NCBI RefSeq assembly: GCF_020102855.1
Contig: NZ_JADHZD010000001.1
Coordinates: 456,845-520,844 of the forward strand
DNA: 64,000 nt
Direction of reading: 5' to 3'
From: Nocardioides lacusdianchii
GTDB lineage: Bacteria; Actinomycetota; Actinomycetes; Propionibacteriales; Nocardioidaceae
In this document: positions 13,715 through 20,942 of the stretch, piece after piece
How positions within the stretch are numbered: position 1 is the first letter of the stretch
How the letters are laid out: each line of letters starts with the position of its first letter
Position numbers and translations under genes: made by a program
Notes under the pieces: model-generated
The model's input: the letters and a program-made list of their open reading frames with translations, nothing else
Databases searched by the model: none
What the model was told of the DNA's origin: nothing

Positions 13715-15740
13715 GACCCACCGCCGCGAGCCGCGCGGCGCACACCTTGAACTCCGGCATCCGCGAGGCTGGGTCGAGCGCGTCGTTGGTCAGCCGGTTG
13801 GCGCCGACCCAGTGGAAGGGCACGAACACCGTGTCGGGACGGATCGTGGTCACGACCCGCGCAGGCGCGGTCATCGTGCCGCGCCGCGTGGAGACCTGGA
13901 CCGCCTCGCCGGTGGCGAGGCCGAGCCTGCCGGCGAGGAGCGGGTGCAGCTCGACGAAAGGACCGCCGTCGGGGAGGTCGCGGACGCGGCGGGTCTGCGC
14001 TCCGGACTGGTACTGCGCGAGCACCCGCCCGGTCGTGAGGTGGACGGGGTAGTCGTCGTCCGGGACCTCGGCCGCGCCGCGGTGCTCGACGGTCAGCATC
14101 CGGGCCCGGCCGTCGGGGTGCGCGAAGGACGAGGCGAAGAGCCGCTCGCCACCCCAGAAGACACCGCCCTCGTCGCGGATCCGGTCGTAGGTGATCGTCG
14201 AGTAGTCCGCCGGCCCGCCCGCGGACGCCCGGCCGAGCTCGGCGAAGACCTCTTCCGGGTCGGTCGCGAAGGTCGCCGTCGACCCCAGCCGCTCCGCGAT
14301 CCCGGCGATGACCTCGAGGTCCGACCGCACGCCGGACGGCGGGGTGATCGCCTTCTGCCGCAGCACGACCCGGCCCTCGAGGTTCGTCATGGTGCCGGTC
14401 TCCTCCGCCCACTGCGTCACCGGCAGCACCACGTCGGCGATGGCGGCGGTCTCCGACATCACCACGTCGCACACCACCAGCAGGTCGAGCGCCTCGAGCC
14501 GTTCGGTGACGCGCGTCGCGTTGGGCGCGCTGACGACGATGTTGGAGCCGAGCACCAGCATCGCGGAGGGACCGTCGTCGGCGCCGCAGGCGTCGAGGAG
14601 CTCGTACGCCGACCGCCCGGGGCCGGGCAGCGAGTCAGGATCGACGCCCCACACGCCGGCGACGTGGGCGCGGGCCGCGGGGTCGTCGATGCGGCGGTAG
14701 CCGGGCAGCTGGTCAGCCTTCTGCCCGTGCTCGCGACCGCCCTGGCCGTTGCCCTGCCCGGTGAGGCAGCCGTAGCCCGCACCGCGCTTGCCGACCATGC
14801 CGAGGGCCAGCACCAGGTTGATCCAGGCCAGCACGGTGTCGGAGCCGGTGGAGTGCTGCTCCGCGCCGCGGGCGGTGAGCACCATGACGCGCGGTGAGCC
14901 GGCCAGCACCTCCGCGAGCTCGCGCACCTGCGACGCCTCGATGCCGGTCACCCGCTCGACCCGCTCCGGCCACCACGGTGCGACCGACTCCTTCACGGCT
15001 GCCCACCCGGTCGTGCGGGCCGCGAGGTAGCCCTCGTCCACGGCACCGGCGGCGACGAGCAGGTGCAGCAGGCCGAGGGCGAGCGCGAGGTCCGTGCCCG
15101 GCACCGGCTGGAGGACGAGGTCGGCGCGGTCCGCGGTCGGCGTACGCCTCGGGTCGATGACGACGACGCGACCGCCGCGGGCGCGCAGCCGGTCGAGGTG
15201 ACGCGCGGCCGGCGGCATGGTCTCGGCGAGGTTGGAACCCACGAGCACCAGCACGTCGGTCTCCTCGACGTCGGCGAGCGGGAAGGGCAGGCCGCGGTCG
15301 AGGCCGAAGGCGCGGATCCCGGCCGAGGCAGCCGAGCTCATGCACCAGCGGCCGTTGTAGTCGATCTGCGAGGTGCCGAGCGCGACGCGGGCGAGCTTGC
15401 CGAGGGCGTACGCCTTCTCGTTGGTGAGCCCGCCGCCGCCGAAGACCGCGACGCCGTCGGGGCCCTTCGCCGCCTGCGCGGCGCGGATCCCGGCGACGAC
15501 CCGGTCGAGCGCGTCGTCCCACGTCACCGCCGACCACTCGCCGGTCTCCCGATCGCGGACGAGTGGCGACGTGAGCCGCTCGCGACCGCCGTACAGCCCG
15601 GCCGCGGCCCAGCCCTTGCGGCACAGCGCGCCCTGGTTGACGGGGAACTCCTCCCACGCCGACACCTCCGGCGCACGCCGGCCGGTGAGCCGCATCCCGC
15701 ACTGCAGGGAGCAGTAGGGGCAGTGTGTCTCCGTCGCCAC
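13707..15740 (-). CDS. nasA: Assimilatory nitrate reductase, molybdopterin catalytic subunit
   Basis: Reduces nitrate to nitrite in the cytoplasm. 677 residues, in range for NasA/NarB. The N-terminal [4Fe-4S] motif is C7-x2-C10-x3-C14 with C40. Mo-bis-MGD enzyme segments follow: NGRWCMSSA (probable Mo-ligating Cys), ETMPPAARHLDRLRARGGRVVVIDPR, GQGNGQGGREHGQK and a C-terminal PVHLTTGRVLAQYQSGAQTRR. It lies between the transporter and the FAD reductase on the same strand, forming a nitrate assimilation operon. Confidence 0.92.
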   Translation of the reverse strand: MATETHCPYCSLQCGMRLTGRRAPEVSAWEEFPVNQGALCRKGWAAAGLYGGRERLTSPLVRDRETGEWSAVTWDDALDRVVAGIRAAQAAKGPDGVAVFGGGGLTNEKAYALGKLARVALGTSQIDYNGRWCMSSAASAGIRAFGLDRGLPFPLADVEETDVLVLVGSNLAETMPPAARHLDRLRARGGRVVVIDPRRTPTADRADLVLQPVPGTDLALALGLLHLLVAAGAVDEGYLAARTTGWAAVKESVAPWWPERVERVTGIEASQVRELAEVLAGSPRVMVLTARGAEQHSTGSDTVLAWINLVLALGMVGKRGAGYGCLTGQGNGQGGREHGQKADQLPGYRRIDDPAARAHVAGVWGVDPDSLPGPGRSAYELLDACGADDGPSAMLVLGSNIVVSAPNATRVTERLEALDLLVVCDVVMSETAAIADVVLPVTQWAEETGTMTNLEGRVVLRQKAITPPSGVRSDLEVIAGIAERLGSTATFATDPEEVFAELGRASAGGPADYSTITYDRIRDEGGVFWGGERLFASSFAHPDGRARMLTVEHRGAAEVPDDDYPVHLTTGRVLAQYQSGAQTRRVRDLPDGGPFVELHPLLAGRLGLATGEAVQVSTRRGTMTAPARVVTTIRPDTVFVPFHWVGANRLTNDALDPASRMPEFKVCAARLAAVGRG

Positions 15741-15755
15741 TGATCCACTGACCGA

Positions 15756-17231
15756 TCAGATGCCGGCGCCGGCCAGGCTCTGGGCCCGGACCTCGGCGGG
15801 ACGGCGCAGGTAGACCGCCCACGTCACCGCGCCGCACACGACGTAGAAGACGGTGAAGACCAGGAAGGCGCCCTTGGTGGCGGACATCGGGTCGGCCACC
15901 CACGGTGCGCTGAAGGCCATCGGAATGAGGAAGCCGCCGACGGCACCCACCGCGCCGATCACGCCGATCGCGGCGGAGGCCTGCTTGGTGCCGGCCAGCA
16001 GGGCGGCGGTGCGCTCGGGGGTACCGGCCGGCGTGGCGCGCTCGGCCTCGGTGCGCCAGATCGCCGGGATCATCTTGTACGTCGACCCGTTGCCGATGCC
16101 GGTCGCGGCGAAGACGCAGAGGAAGAAGCCCAGGAACCACGGGAACCACGACTGGTTGGCGGACGCGATCGCCGGGTCCGCGGTCGGGTTGGGGGTGAGC
16201 TGCATGAGCGTCCAGAGCACGGCGAGGGTGAAGACGACCATCGCGGCGAACGCACCCAGCGTCACCTTGGCGCCACCGAGGCGGTCGGCCAGCCAACCGC
16301 CGAACGGCCGGGTCGCCGAGCCCACCAGGGCACCGAGGAACGCGAAGTAGGCGAAGTAGATGCCGGTGCCCAGCGGCGCCGGCTCCGGCACCCAGAAGTT
16401 GAGCTTGATGAGCAGCGGCATGGCGGCGGAGTAGCCGATGAAGGACCCGAAGGTGCCGATGTAGAGGAACGCCATGATCCACGTCTGCCGCTTGCGCACG
16501 ACCTGCATCTGCTCACGCGGCGAGGACTTCGCGGTGGCCAGGTTGTCCATGAAGAAGTACGCCGCGAGCGTCGCGACGATCGCGAGCCCGGCGTAGACCC
16601 AGGCCGCGCGCTGCAGGTCGATCCCGCCCTCGGAGGCCTTGACCAGTCCGAAGATCCCCGCGCCGCCGACGATGACCGGCAGGAAGAGCTGGATCAGCGA
16701 GACGCCGAGGTTGCCGCCGGCGGCGTTGAGGCCCAGCGCGGCACCCTTCTTGGCCGAGGGGTAGAAGAAGTTGATGTTCGCCATCGAGCTGGCGAAGTTG
16801 CCGCCGCCCAGGCCCGCGGTGGCGGCGATGAGGCAGAAGACCCAGTAGGGCGTGTCCGGCCGCTGCACGGCGTACGCGAAGCCGAGCGTCGGGATGAGCA
16901 GCAGCGCCGCGCTCGCCATCGTCCAGTTGCGACCGCCGAACTTCGGCACCGCGAAGGTGTAGGGCAGGCGCAGCAGCGAGCCGACGAGGTTGGGCAGCGC
17001 CACCAGCAGGAAGAGCTGCTGCGGCGTGTAGTCGAACCCGGTGGCCACCAGGAAGGCCGAGCTGACGCTCCAGATCAGCCACACCGAGAAGCCGAGGTGC
17101 TCGGCGAAGATCGACCAGACCAGGTTGCGCCGGGCGACGCGGCGGCCGGTGGTCTCCCAGAACTCGGGGTCCTCGGGACGCCAGTCCTCGATCCAGCGGC
17201 GGCTACGGCGGGTGGGGGTCTGCGTGCTCAT
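15756..17231 (-). CDS. narK: Nitrate/nitrite transporter (MFS, NarK type)
   Basis: A 491-residue polytopic membrane protein with about 12 hydrophobic segments. The N-terminus has WRPEDPEFWETTGRRVARRNLVWSI, then SVWLIWSVSSAFL and NFASSMANINFFYP, which match NNP-family nitrate transporters. It imports nitrate for the reductase 15 bases downstream. The ATG at 17231 follows a region with four CCTCAC repeats that may be an operator. Confidence 0.92.
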   Translation of the reverse strand: MSTQTPTRRSRRWIEDWRPEDPEFWETTGRRVARRNLVWSIFAEHLGFSVWLIWSVSSAFLVATGFDYTPQQLFLLVALPNLVGSLLRLPYTFAVPKFGGRNWTMASAALLLIPTLGFAYAVQRPDTPYWVFCLIAATAGLGGGNFASSMANINFFYPSAKKGAALGLNAAGGNLGVSLIQLFLPVIVGGAGIFGLVKASEGGIDLQRAAWVYAGLAIVATLAAYFFMDNLATAKSSPREQMQVVRKRQTWIMAFLYIGTFGSFIGYSAAMPLLIKLNFWVPEPAPLGTGIYFAYFAFLGALVGSATRPFGGWLADRLGGAKVTLGAFAAMVVFTLAVLWTLMQLTPNPTADPAIASANQSWFPWFLGFFLCVFAATGIGNGSTYKMIPAIWRTEAERATPAGTPERTAALLAGTKQASAAIGVIGAVGAVGGFLIPMAFSAPWVADPMSATKGAFLVFTVFYVVCGAVTWAVYLRRPAEVRAQSLAGAGI

Positions 17232-17297
17232 GGCAGCAGCGTGGTCGGCGACTGTGACGTGCGCGTGGGCCCGGCGGTGGCAGGACCGTCACGTTTC

Positions 17298-17328
17298 CCT
17301 CACGACCTCACGGACCTCACCGCCTCAC
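17298..17328 (-). promoter_or_regulatory. Four-fold CCTCAC direct repeat upstream of narK
   Basis: CCTCAC occurs at 17298, 17306, 17315 and 17323 (GTGAGG on the transcribed strand), spaced 8, 9 and 8 bases, about 70-95 bases before the narK ATG. The even spacing suggests a multimeric regulator site. A GAAAC element (minus strand, 17293-17297) next to it recalls a GlnR half-site, but the full consensus is absent. Confidence 0.3.
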
Positions 17329-17362
17329 GGCCCTCGGCCGGTGCGACCTGCCCCCGAACGCA

Positions 17363-17401
17363 CGAAGAGCCCCGGCCGCACGAGGCGGACGGGGCTCTTC
17401 G
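17363..17401 (-). terminator. Terminator of cspA
   Basis: An 11-base-pair perfect stem, CGAAGAGCCCC against GGGGCTCTTCG, with a 17-base apical part that can pair further (CCGC/GCGG). It starts 8 bases after the cspA stop. Confidence 0.8.
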
Positions 17402-17409
17402 ACGAGATG

Positions 17410-17613
17410 TCAGGCGATGCGGACGTTCTCGGCCTGGGGACCCTTGGGGCCCTGGGCGAGGTCGAACTCGACCTTCTGGTTGTCCTCGAGCGACTTGTAG
17501 CCGTTGGACTGGATCGCGGAGAAGTGGACGAACACGTCCTCGCCGCCGCCGTCCTGCGCGATGAAGCCGAAGCCCTTGTCAGCGTTGAACCACTTGACGG
17601 TGCCCTGAGCCAT
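17410..17613 (-). CDS. cspA: Cold shock protein, CspA family
   Basis: A 67-residue single cold-shock domain: [20 protein letters not shown] with RNP1 (KGFGFI) and RNP2 (VFVHFSAI). It binds single-stranded RNA/DNA and acts as an RNA chaperone. The AAAGGAAA ribosome site lies just upstream of the ATG at 17613. A predicted 5' leader of about 150 bases and a strong terminator make it a single-gene unit. Confidence 0.95.
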   Translation of the reverse strand: MAQGTVKWFNADKGFGFIAQDGGGEDVFVHFSAIQSNGYKSLEDNQKVEFDLAQGPKGPQAENVRIA

Positions 17614-17737
17614 GATGTGTTTCCTTTGTTTCGTTCGCGGGCTGTGTGCCGGCGACCTGCTGAAGACATCCACCTGATGGAGTCCAGCGAACCGAAAACC
17701 AGGAGTAAGAACACGAGCCGCACATCGTGAGCGGCCA

Positions 17738-17777
17738 GGACGATCCGGGGATCGTCCCTTCAACAACCACCAGCGTA
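17738..17777 (-). promoter_or_regulatory. cspA promoter and 5'-leader palindrome
   Basis: A TACGCT -10 box (minus strand, 17772-17777) would start transcription near 17765 and give a leader of about 150 bases. Directly inside this leader is a palindrome, GGACGATCC-GG-GGATCGTCC (17738-17757), which can form an 8-9 bp hairpin at the RNA 5' end. Long structured leaders are typical of cold-shock genes. The promoter is inferred. Confidence 0.4.
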
Positions 17778-17879
17778 CGCCATCGGGCCCGGAACCGGGA
17801 TTCCGCGGAGCGCGGCTGCCGTTTCGATCCCATGGCAAGATCACTGAAGTTGAAGTGGACATGAGCTCGAGGGGCCTCT

Positions 17880-18362
17880 GTGACGGGTGGGCACGACCAT
17901 CTGCCGATGGGCGAGGTCTCGCGGCGCAGCGGCTTCGCGGCGTCGGCGATCCGCTACTACGAGGCCGAGGGACTCGTCGAGGCACACCGCTCGGCCGGCG
18001 GGCAGCGCCAGTTCGAGCGCAGCGTGCTGCGTCGCCTGGCCTTCATCCGCGCCGCCTCCAACGTCGGGCTGAGCATCGATGAGATCCGCGGGGAGCTGGC
18101 CCGCCTGCCCGGCAACCGCACCCCCACCAAGGCCGACTGGCAGCGCATCTCGCGCCACTGGCGCCGCCGCCTCGACGAGCAGATCGCCGCGCTCGAGCGG
18201 TTGAAGGGCGGGCTCGACGGCTGCATCGGCTGCGGCTGCCTGAGCCTGCGCAGCTGCGCCTTCTCCAACCCCGACGACGTCCAGGCCGAGCGCGGGACGG
18301 GTGCCCGGCTGCTGCCCGACACGTTGCGGCGGCCGCACCCGACGCGGCGTACGTCCGGGTAG
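17880..18362 (+). CDS. soxR: Redox-sensing MerR-family regulator SoxR
   Basis: A 160-residue MerR-type activator. N-terminal winged helix: [23 protein letters not shown]. The C-terminal [2Fe-2S] motif C115-x2-C118-x-C120-x5-C126 is the SoxR signature. In actinobacteria SoxR responds to redox-cycling compounds. The GTG at 17880 is used here, and an internal ATG (residue 10) is possible. No divergent target gene of the usual kind is adjacent, only cspA at 266 bases. The stop codon falls within the first copy of the downstream repeat family. Confidence 0.9.
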   Translation: MTGGHDHLPMGEVSRRSGFAASAIRYYEAEGLVEAHRSAGGQRQFERSVLRRLAFIRAASNVGLSIDEIRGELARLPGNRTPTKADWQRISRHWRRRLDEQIAALERLKGGLDGCIGCGCLSLRSCAFSNPDDVQAERGTGARLLPDTLRRPHPTRRTSG

Positions 18363-18566
18363 TTCACGGGGAAGTGGCTGTCGGCCCTCGGTAGTCCACC
18401 GGGAAGTGGCTGGCCGGGACGGGTCGGGGCAGCCACCTGCCGGTGGACTACCGGGTAGCTCCGCCGGCCGGTCGTAGTCCAGTGACATGTGGCTGCAGGA
18501 CGGTCCTCGACACAGCCATCCCTCACTGGACTACCCGGCACGGGCAGCCATCCCTCACTGGATTAC
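18359..18566. repeat. Cluster of six 22-base repeats, mixed orientation
   Basis: Six copies of a 22-base unit running GTAGTCCA, about 8 variable bases, then TGGCTG. Forward copies: 18359-18380, 18391-18412 and 18474-18495. Inverted copies: 18430-18451, 18513-18534 and 18545-18566. Two subtypes occur, ending the first half CCACCGG or CCAGTGA. Facing copies form inverted pairs able to make long hairpins. The first copy overlaps the soxR stop, and the last ends 38 bases before the broken GNAT gene. Two further copies lie at 54059-54119. Confidence 0.8.
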
Positions 18567-18604
18567 CCAAGCGTCCCAGCGTGCACCCGGGCCAGAATCA
18601 CCCC

Positions 18605-18817
18605 ATGACCGACGGCTACGAGATCCGCACCGGCCCCGACGCGATGGACCTCGACCTCGTGCACCACTGGCTCAGCACCGACGCCTACTGGGCGCTCGAC
18701 GACCTCGGGGTCCGCCGCACGCTGCTGTCGACGTACGACGCCCACACGGTCTACGCGGCCCACGGCTTCACGCCGCTGCCGGAGCCGGACCGGTGGATGG
18801 TCCGGCAGGCGACCTAG
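18605..18817 (+). pseudogene. GNAT acetyltransferase remnant with internal in-frame deletion
   Basis: A 70-residue open frame. Residues 1-31 (MTDGYEIRTGPDAMDLDLVH to TDAYWAL) match the N-terminus of GNAT proteins of about 135-140 residues. The rest (LGVRRTLLSTYDAHTVYAAH, then GFTPLPEPDRWM) matches the C-terminus. The middle, about 65 residues with the acetyl-CoA binding loop, is missing without a frameshift. It cannot bind acetyl-CoA in the usual way and is probably dead, or kept as a mini-protein. It lies beside the 22-base repeat cluster. Its stop overlaps the convergent SDR gene by 4 bases. Confidence 0.75.
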
Positions 18818-19731
18818 GACTCCCGCAACCCCGCCTGCAGCTCCGCGAGCGCGTCCTCGAGGGACACCTGCGGCGACCAGCCCCAGCCCCGCGCCCGGTC
18901 GGCACGGATCTGCCCGGTCCAGGCCGGCTCGTCGTCCCACGTCGGCTCGAGCCCGAGGGCGGACGCCACGGCACCGAGGTAGTCGCGCTGCGTCGCGGGA
19001 CCGCTGGCCACGTTGACCGGGGTGCAGCCGCCGTCGACCGGTCCGGTCGCCACGTCGGACCCCACGGGGATGGCGCCCGTCGCGAGGTCGGCGGCGATGG
19101 CCGCCAGGTCGTCCACGTGCACCCAGGCGAAGGTCGCGTCGGCGACGGCGTGCTGCTCGGCCGGGTCGGCCGCGATGTCGCGCGGACGGACCGTGTTCCA
19201 CACCGACGACCCGCCCGGACCGAGGATCGCGGGCGGGCGCAGCAGCACGCGGGTGATGCCGGCCAGCCGCTCGAGGGCGGCGTCGGTGTCGCGCTTCACC
19301 ACGCCGTACGCCGACGAGCCGTCCGGCACCAGCGCACCGTCCTCGTCGATGTCCCCGACCCCGGGGCTTCGGTCGTAGACACCAGCCGTCGAGACGTGCA
19401 CCAGCAGGGGCACGGCGGCGGCGACCGCGGCCTCGGCGATCACGAGCGTGCCGTCGAGGCCGACGCGGCGCTGGTCCTCGGCGCCGGAGCCGAGCGGGTG
19501 GACGGTGGTGACGAGCGCGTCCGCGTCCGCGACCACGGAGTCGGCGAAGGCCGGCTCGGCGAAGTCGCCGACGTGCTCCTCGACGCCCGGAGCGCTCGGC
19601 GCGGTGCCGACCCGGCGTACAACCGCGCGCACGGTCGCACCCCGCTCGGCCAGGGCGGCCACCACGTGGCTGCCGACCAGGCCGTTGGCACCGGTGACGA
19701 CGACGATCGGGTCAGCTGTGCGAGAGGTCAT
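18814..19731 (-). CDS. NAD-dependent epimerase/dehydratase (SDR) family protein
   Basis: A 305-residue extended SDR protein. N-terminal NAD fold: IVVVTGANGLVGSHVVAALA. Further motifs are VHVSTAGVYD, SAYGVVKRDTD (YxxxK) and the substrate-side FAWVHVDDLAA. The substrate is unknown. The ATG at 19731 is chosen for its AAGGTGG ribosome site; a GTG three codons upstream is also possible. It is followed on the same strand by nothing in frame and converges with the GNAT remnant. Confidence 0.8.
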   Translation of the reverse strand: MTSRTADPIVVVTGANGLVGSHVVAALAERGATVRAVVRRVGTAPSAPGVEEHVGDFAEPAFADSVVADADALVTTVHPLGSGAEDQRRVGLDGTLVIAEAAVAAAVPLLVHVSTAGVYDRSPGVGDIDEDGALVPDGSSAYGVVKRDTDAALERLAGITRVLLRPPAILGPGGSSVWNTVRPRDIAADPAEQHAVADATFAWVHVDDLAAIAADLATGAIPVGSDVATGPVDGGCTPVNVASGPATQRDYLGAVASALGLEPTWDDEPAWTGQIRADRARGWGWSPQVSLEDALAELQAGLRES

Positions 19732-19744
19732 GGACCCCACCTTG

Positions 19745-20401
19745 TCACTGCGCGGAAACGCGCCTCGGCAGCACGACGTGGGCGACGACCGCGACCCAGA
19801 GCGGGGCGACGACCAGGCTCGTCAGCACGTCCGTGGGGTGGTGGGCACCCTGGTAGAGGCGGCTGGCAGCGACGACCAGCGGGACGGCGTACAGGGGCCA
19901 GACCCAACGGCTCGCTCCCGCCACGGTGCGGGAGAGGTGGACCGCGAGGGCGACGTAGACCACGACCGAGGTCACGACGTGGCCGGACGGGAAGCTGTGG
20001 TCCGGCACGAGTCCCGGGTCGAGGATCTCGACCGGCGGGCGGTCGCGGGTGATGAACCACGTGGCCACCAGGTAGAGCGCGAGGGCGCCGACGACGAGCA
20101 CGCCGTAGTAGACGAGCGGGCGACGCGAGCCCTGCCACCGCCAGGCCACCAGCGCGATGACGACGGCCAGGCCGATCCCCACCACCGTGTCGGCGACGTG
20201 GCTGCCGGCAGCAGCGGCCACGTCGAGGGCAGGAGTACGCCGTTCCTCGACCCCCACCGCGACGCGGTCGTCCCACGGGTCCACCACCGACTCCAGCGGT
20301 CCGGTGAGCAGCCACCCCACCGCGAGGACGACGAGGGTCAGCAGCACCCAGGCGGAAGCGAGGATGCGTACGCCGTCGCGGCGGGCGTCGGTGTCGGTCA
20401 C
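19745..20401 (-). CDS. PAP2-family membrane phosphatase
   Basis: A 218-residue membrane protein with about five hydrophobic segments and the three PAP2 motifs: TRDRPPVEI (KxxxxxxRP-like), PSGH, and SRLYQGAHHPTDV (SRx5Hx3D). Such enzymes remove phosphate from lipid phosphates or undecaprenyl pyrophosphate at the outer membrane face. The GTG start at 20401 is preferred over longer in-frame readings because the extra N-terminus is Arg/Gly-rich and lies over the acetate operon's promoter region. Confidence 0.82.
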   Translation of the reverse strand: MTDTDARRDGVRILASAWVLLTLVVLAVGWLLTGPLESVVDPWDDRVAVGVEERRTPALDVAAAAGSHVADTVVGIGLAVVIALVAWRWQGSRRPLVYYGVLVVGALALYLVATWFITRDRPPVEILDPGLVPDHSFPSGHVVTSVVVYVALAVHLSRTVAGASRWVWPLYAVPLVVAASRLYQGAHHPTDVLTSLVVAPLWVAVVAHVVLPRRVSAQ

Positions 20402-20520
20402 GGGCGAAGCCTCGCACCCCGACCGTTCGTCGTACCCCACCCGCCGCTCACCGCTCGGCGGGCGCCATCGACCGCCCCGGCCGCCCGGGACCCTCCCGCC
20501 CCGGATGTGACCGGTGCCAC

Positions 20521-20536
20521 GGTGACCGCGGTCACA
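20521..20536 (+). promoter_or_regulatory. Putative Crp/GlxR-type operator of the acetate operon
   Basis: GGTGA-N6-TCACA, one mismatch from the TGTGA-N6-TCACA consensus of actinobacterial Crp/GlxR. The inner 14 bases (20522-20535) are a perfect palindrome. It lies about 38-53 bases before the DUF485/actP start. A crp gene is present at 38961. GlxR is known to control acetate genes in Corynebacterium, so binding here is plausible but untested. Confidence 0.45.
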
Positions 20537-20573
20537 GTGCGTGACCGTGACCCCCTTGTGAGAGGACCAAGCC

Positions 20574-20942
20574 GTGACCACCGAGGCACCCGACCAGGCA
20601 GCGCGCCACGATCCGGTCTACGACCGGCTCCACGAATCCAGTGAGTTCGCCGAGCTGAGGAAGCGCTACCGCGGCTTCGTCATCCCGGCCACCGTGGCCT
20701 TCCTGGCCTGGTACCTGCTCTACGTCGCCATGTCGAACTGGGCAGGCGACTTCATGGCCATCAAGGTCGCGGGCAACATCAACGTGGCCCTGATCTTCGG
20801 GCTCCTGCAGTTCGTCACGACCTTCGGGCTGGCGTTCATGTACAGCCGCTACTCCAACGCCAAGCTCGACCCGCTGGCGCGCAACCTCGAGCAGGCCTAC
20901 CGCGACCAGGCCGGCACCACCGGGAAGCGGGGCCAGGCATGA
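20574..20942 (+). CDS. DUF485 membrane protein, partner of acetate permease
   Basis: A 122-residue protein with a soluble N-terminus (HDPVYDRLHESSEFAELRKR) and two membrane segments near residues 37-57 and 67-92, the DUF485 (YjcH) pattern. Such genes almost always precede actP, and here the stop overlaps the actP ATG by 4 bases. The precise role is unknown, perhaps assembly or stability of the symporter. The GTG start has an AGAGGA ribosome site. Confidence 0.9.
   Translation: MTTEAPDQAARHDPVYDRLHESSEFAELRKRYRGFVIPATVAFLAWYLLYVAMSNWAGDFMAIKVAGNINVALIFGLLQFVTTFGLAFMYSRYSNAKLDPLARNLEQAYRDQAGTTGKRGQA

Noticed and set aside
17282..17308. GlnR box upstream of narK
   Set aside because: A GAAAC element is present, but the required GTnAC partners at 6-base spacing are missing, so it was not annotated as a GlnR site.
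17852..17876. SoxR box in front of soxR
   Set aside because: GAAGTTGAAGTGG looks partly repetitive but the required inverted symmetry is weak.
18359..18566. CRISPR array
   Set aside because: Repeats are 22 bases, in both orientations, imperfect and irregularly spaced, and no cas genes are nearby.
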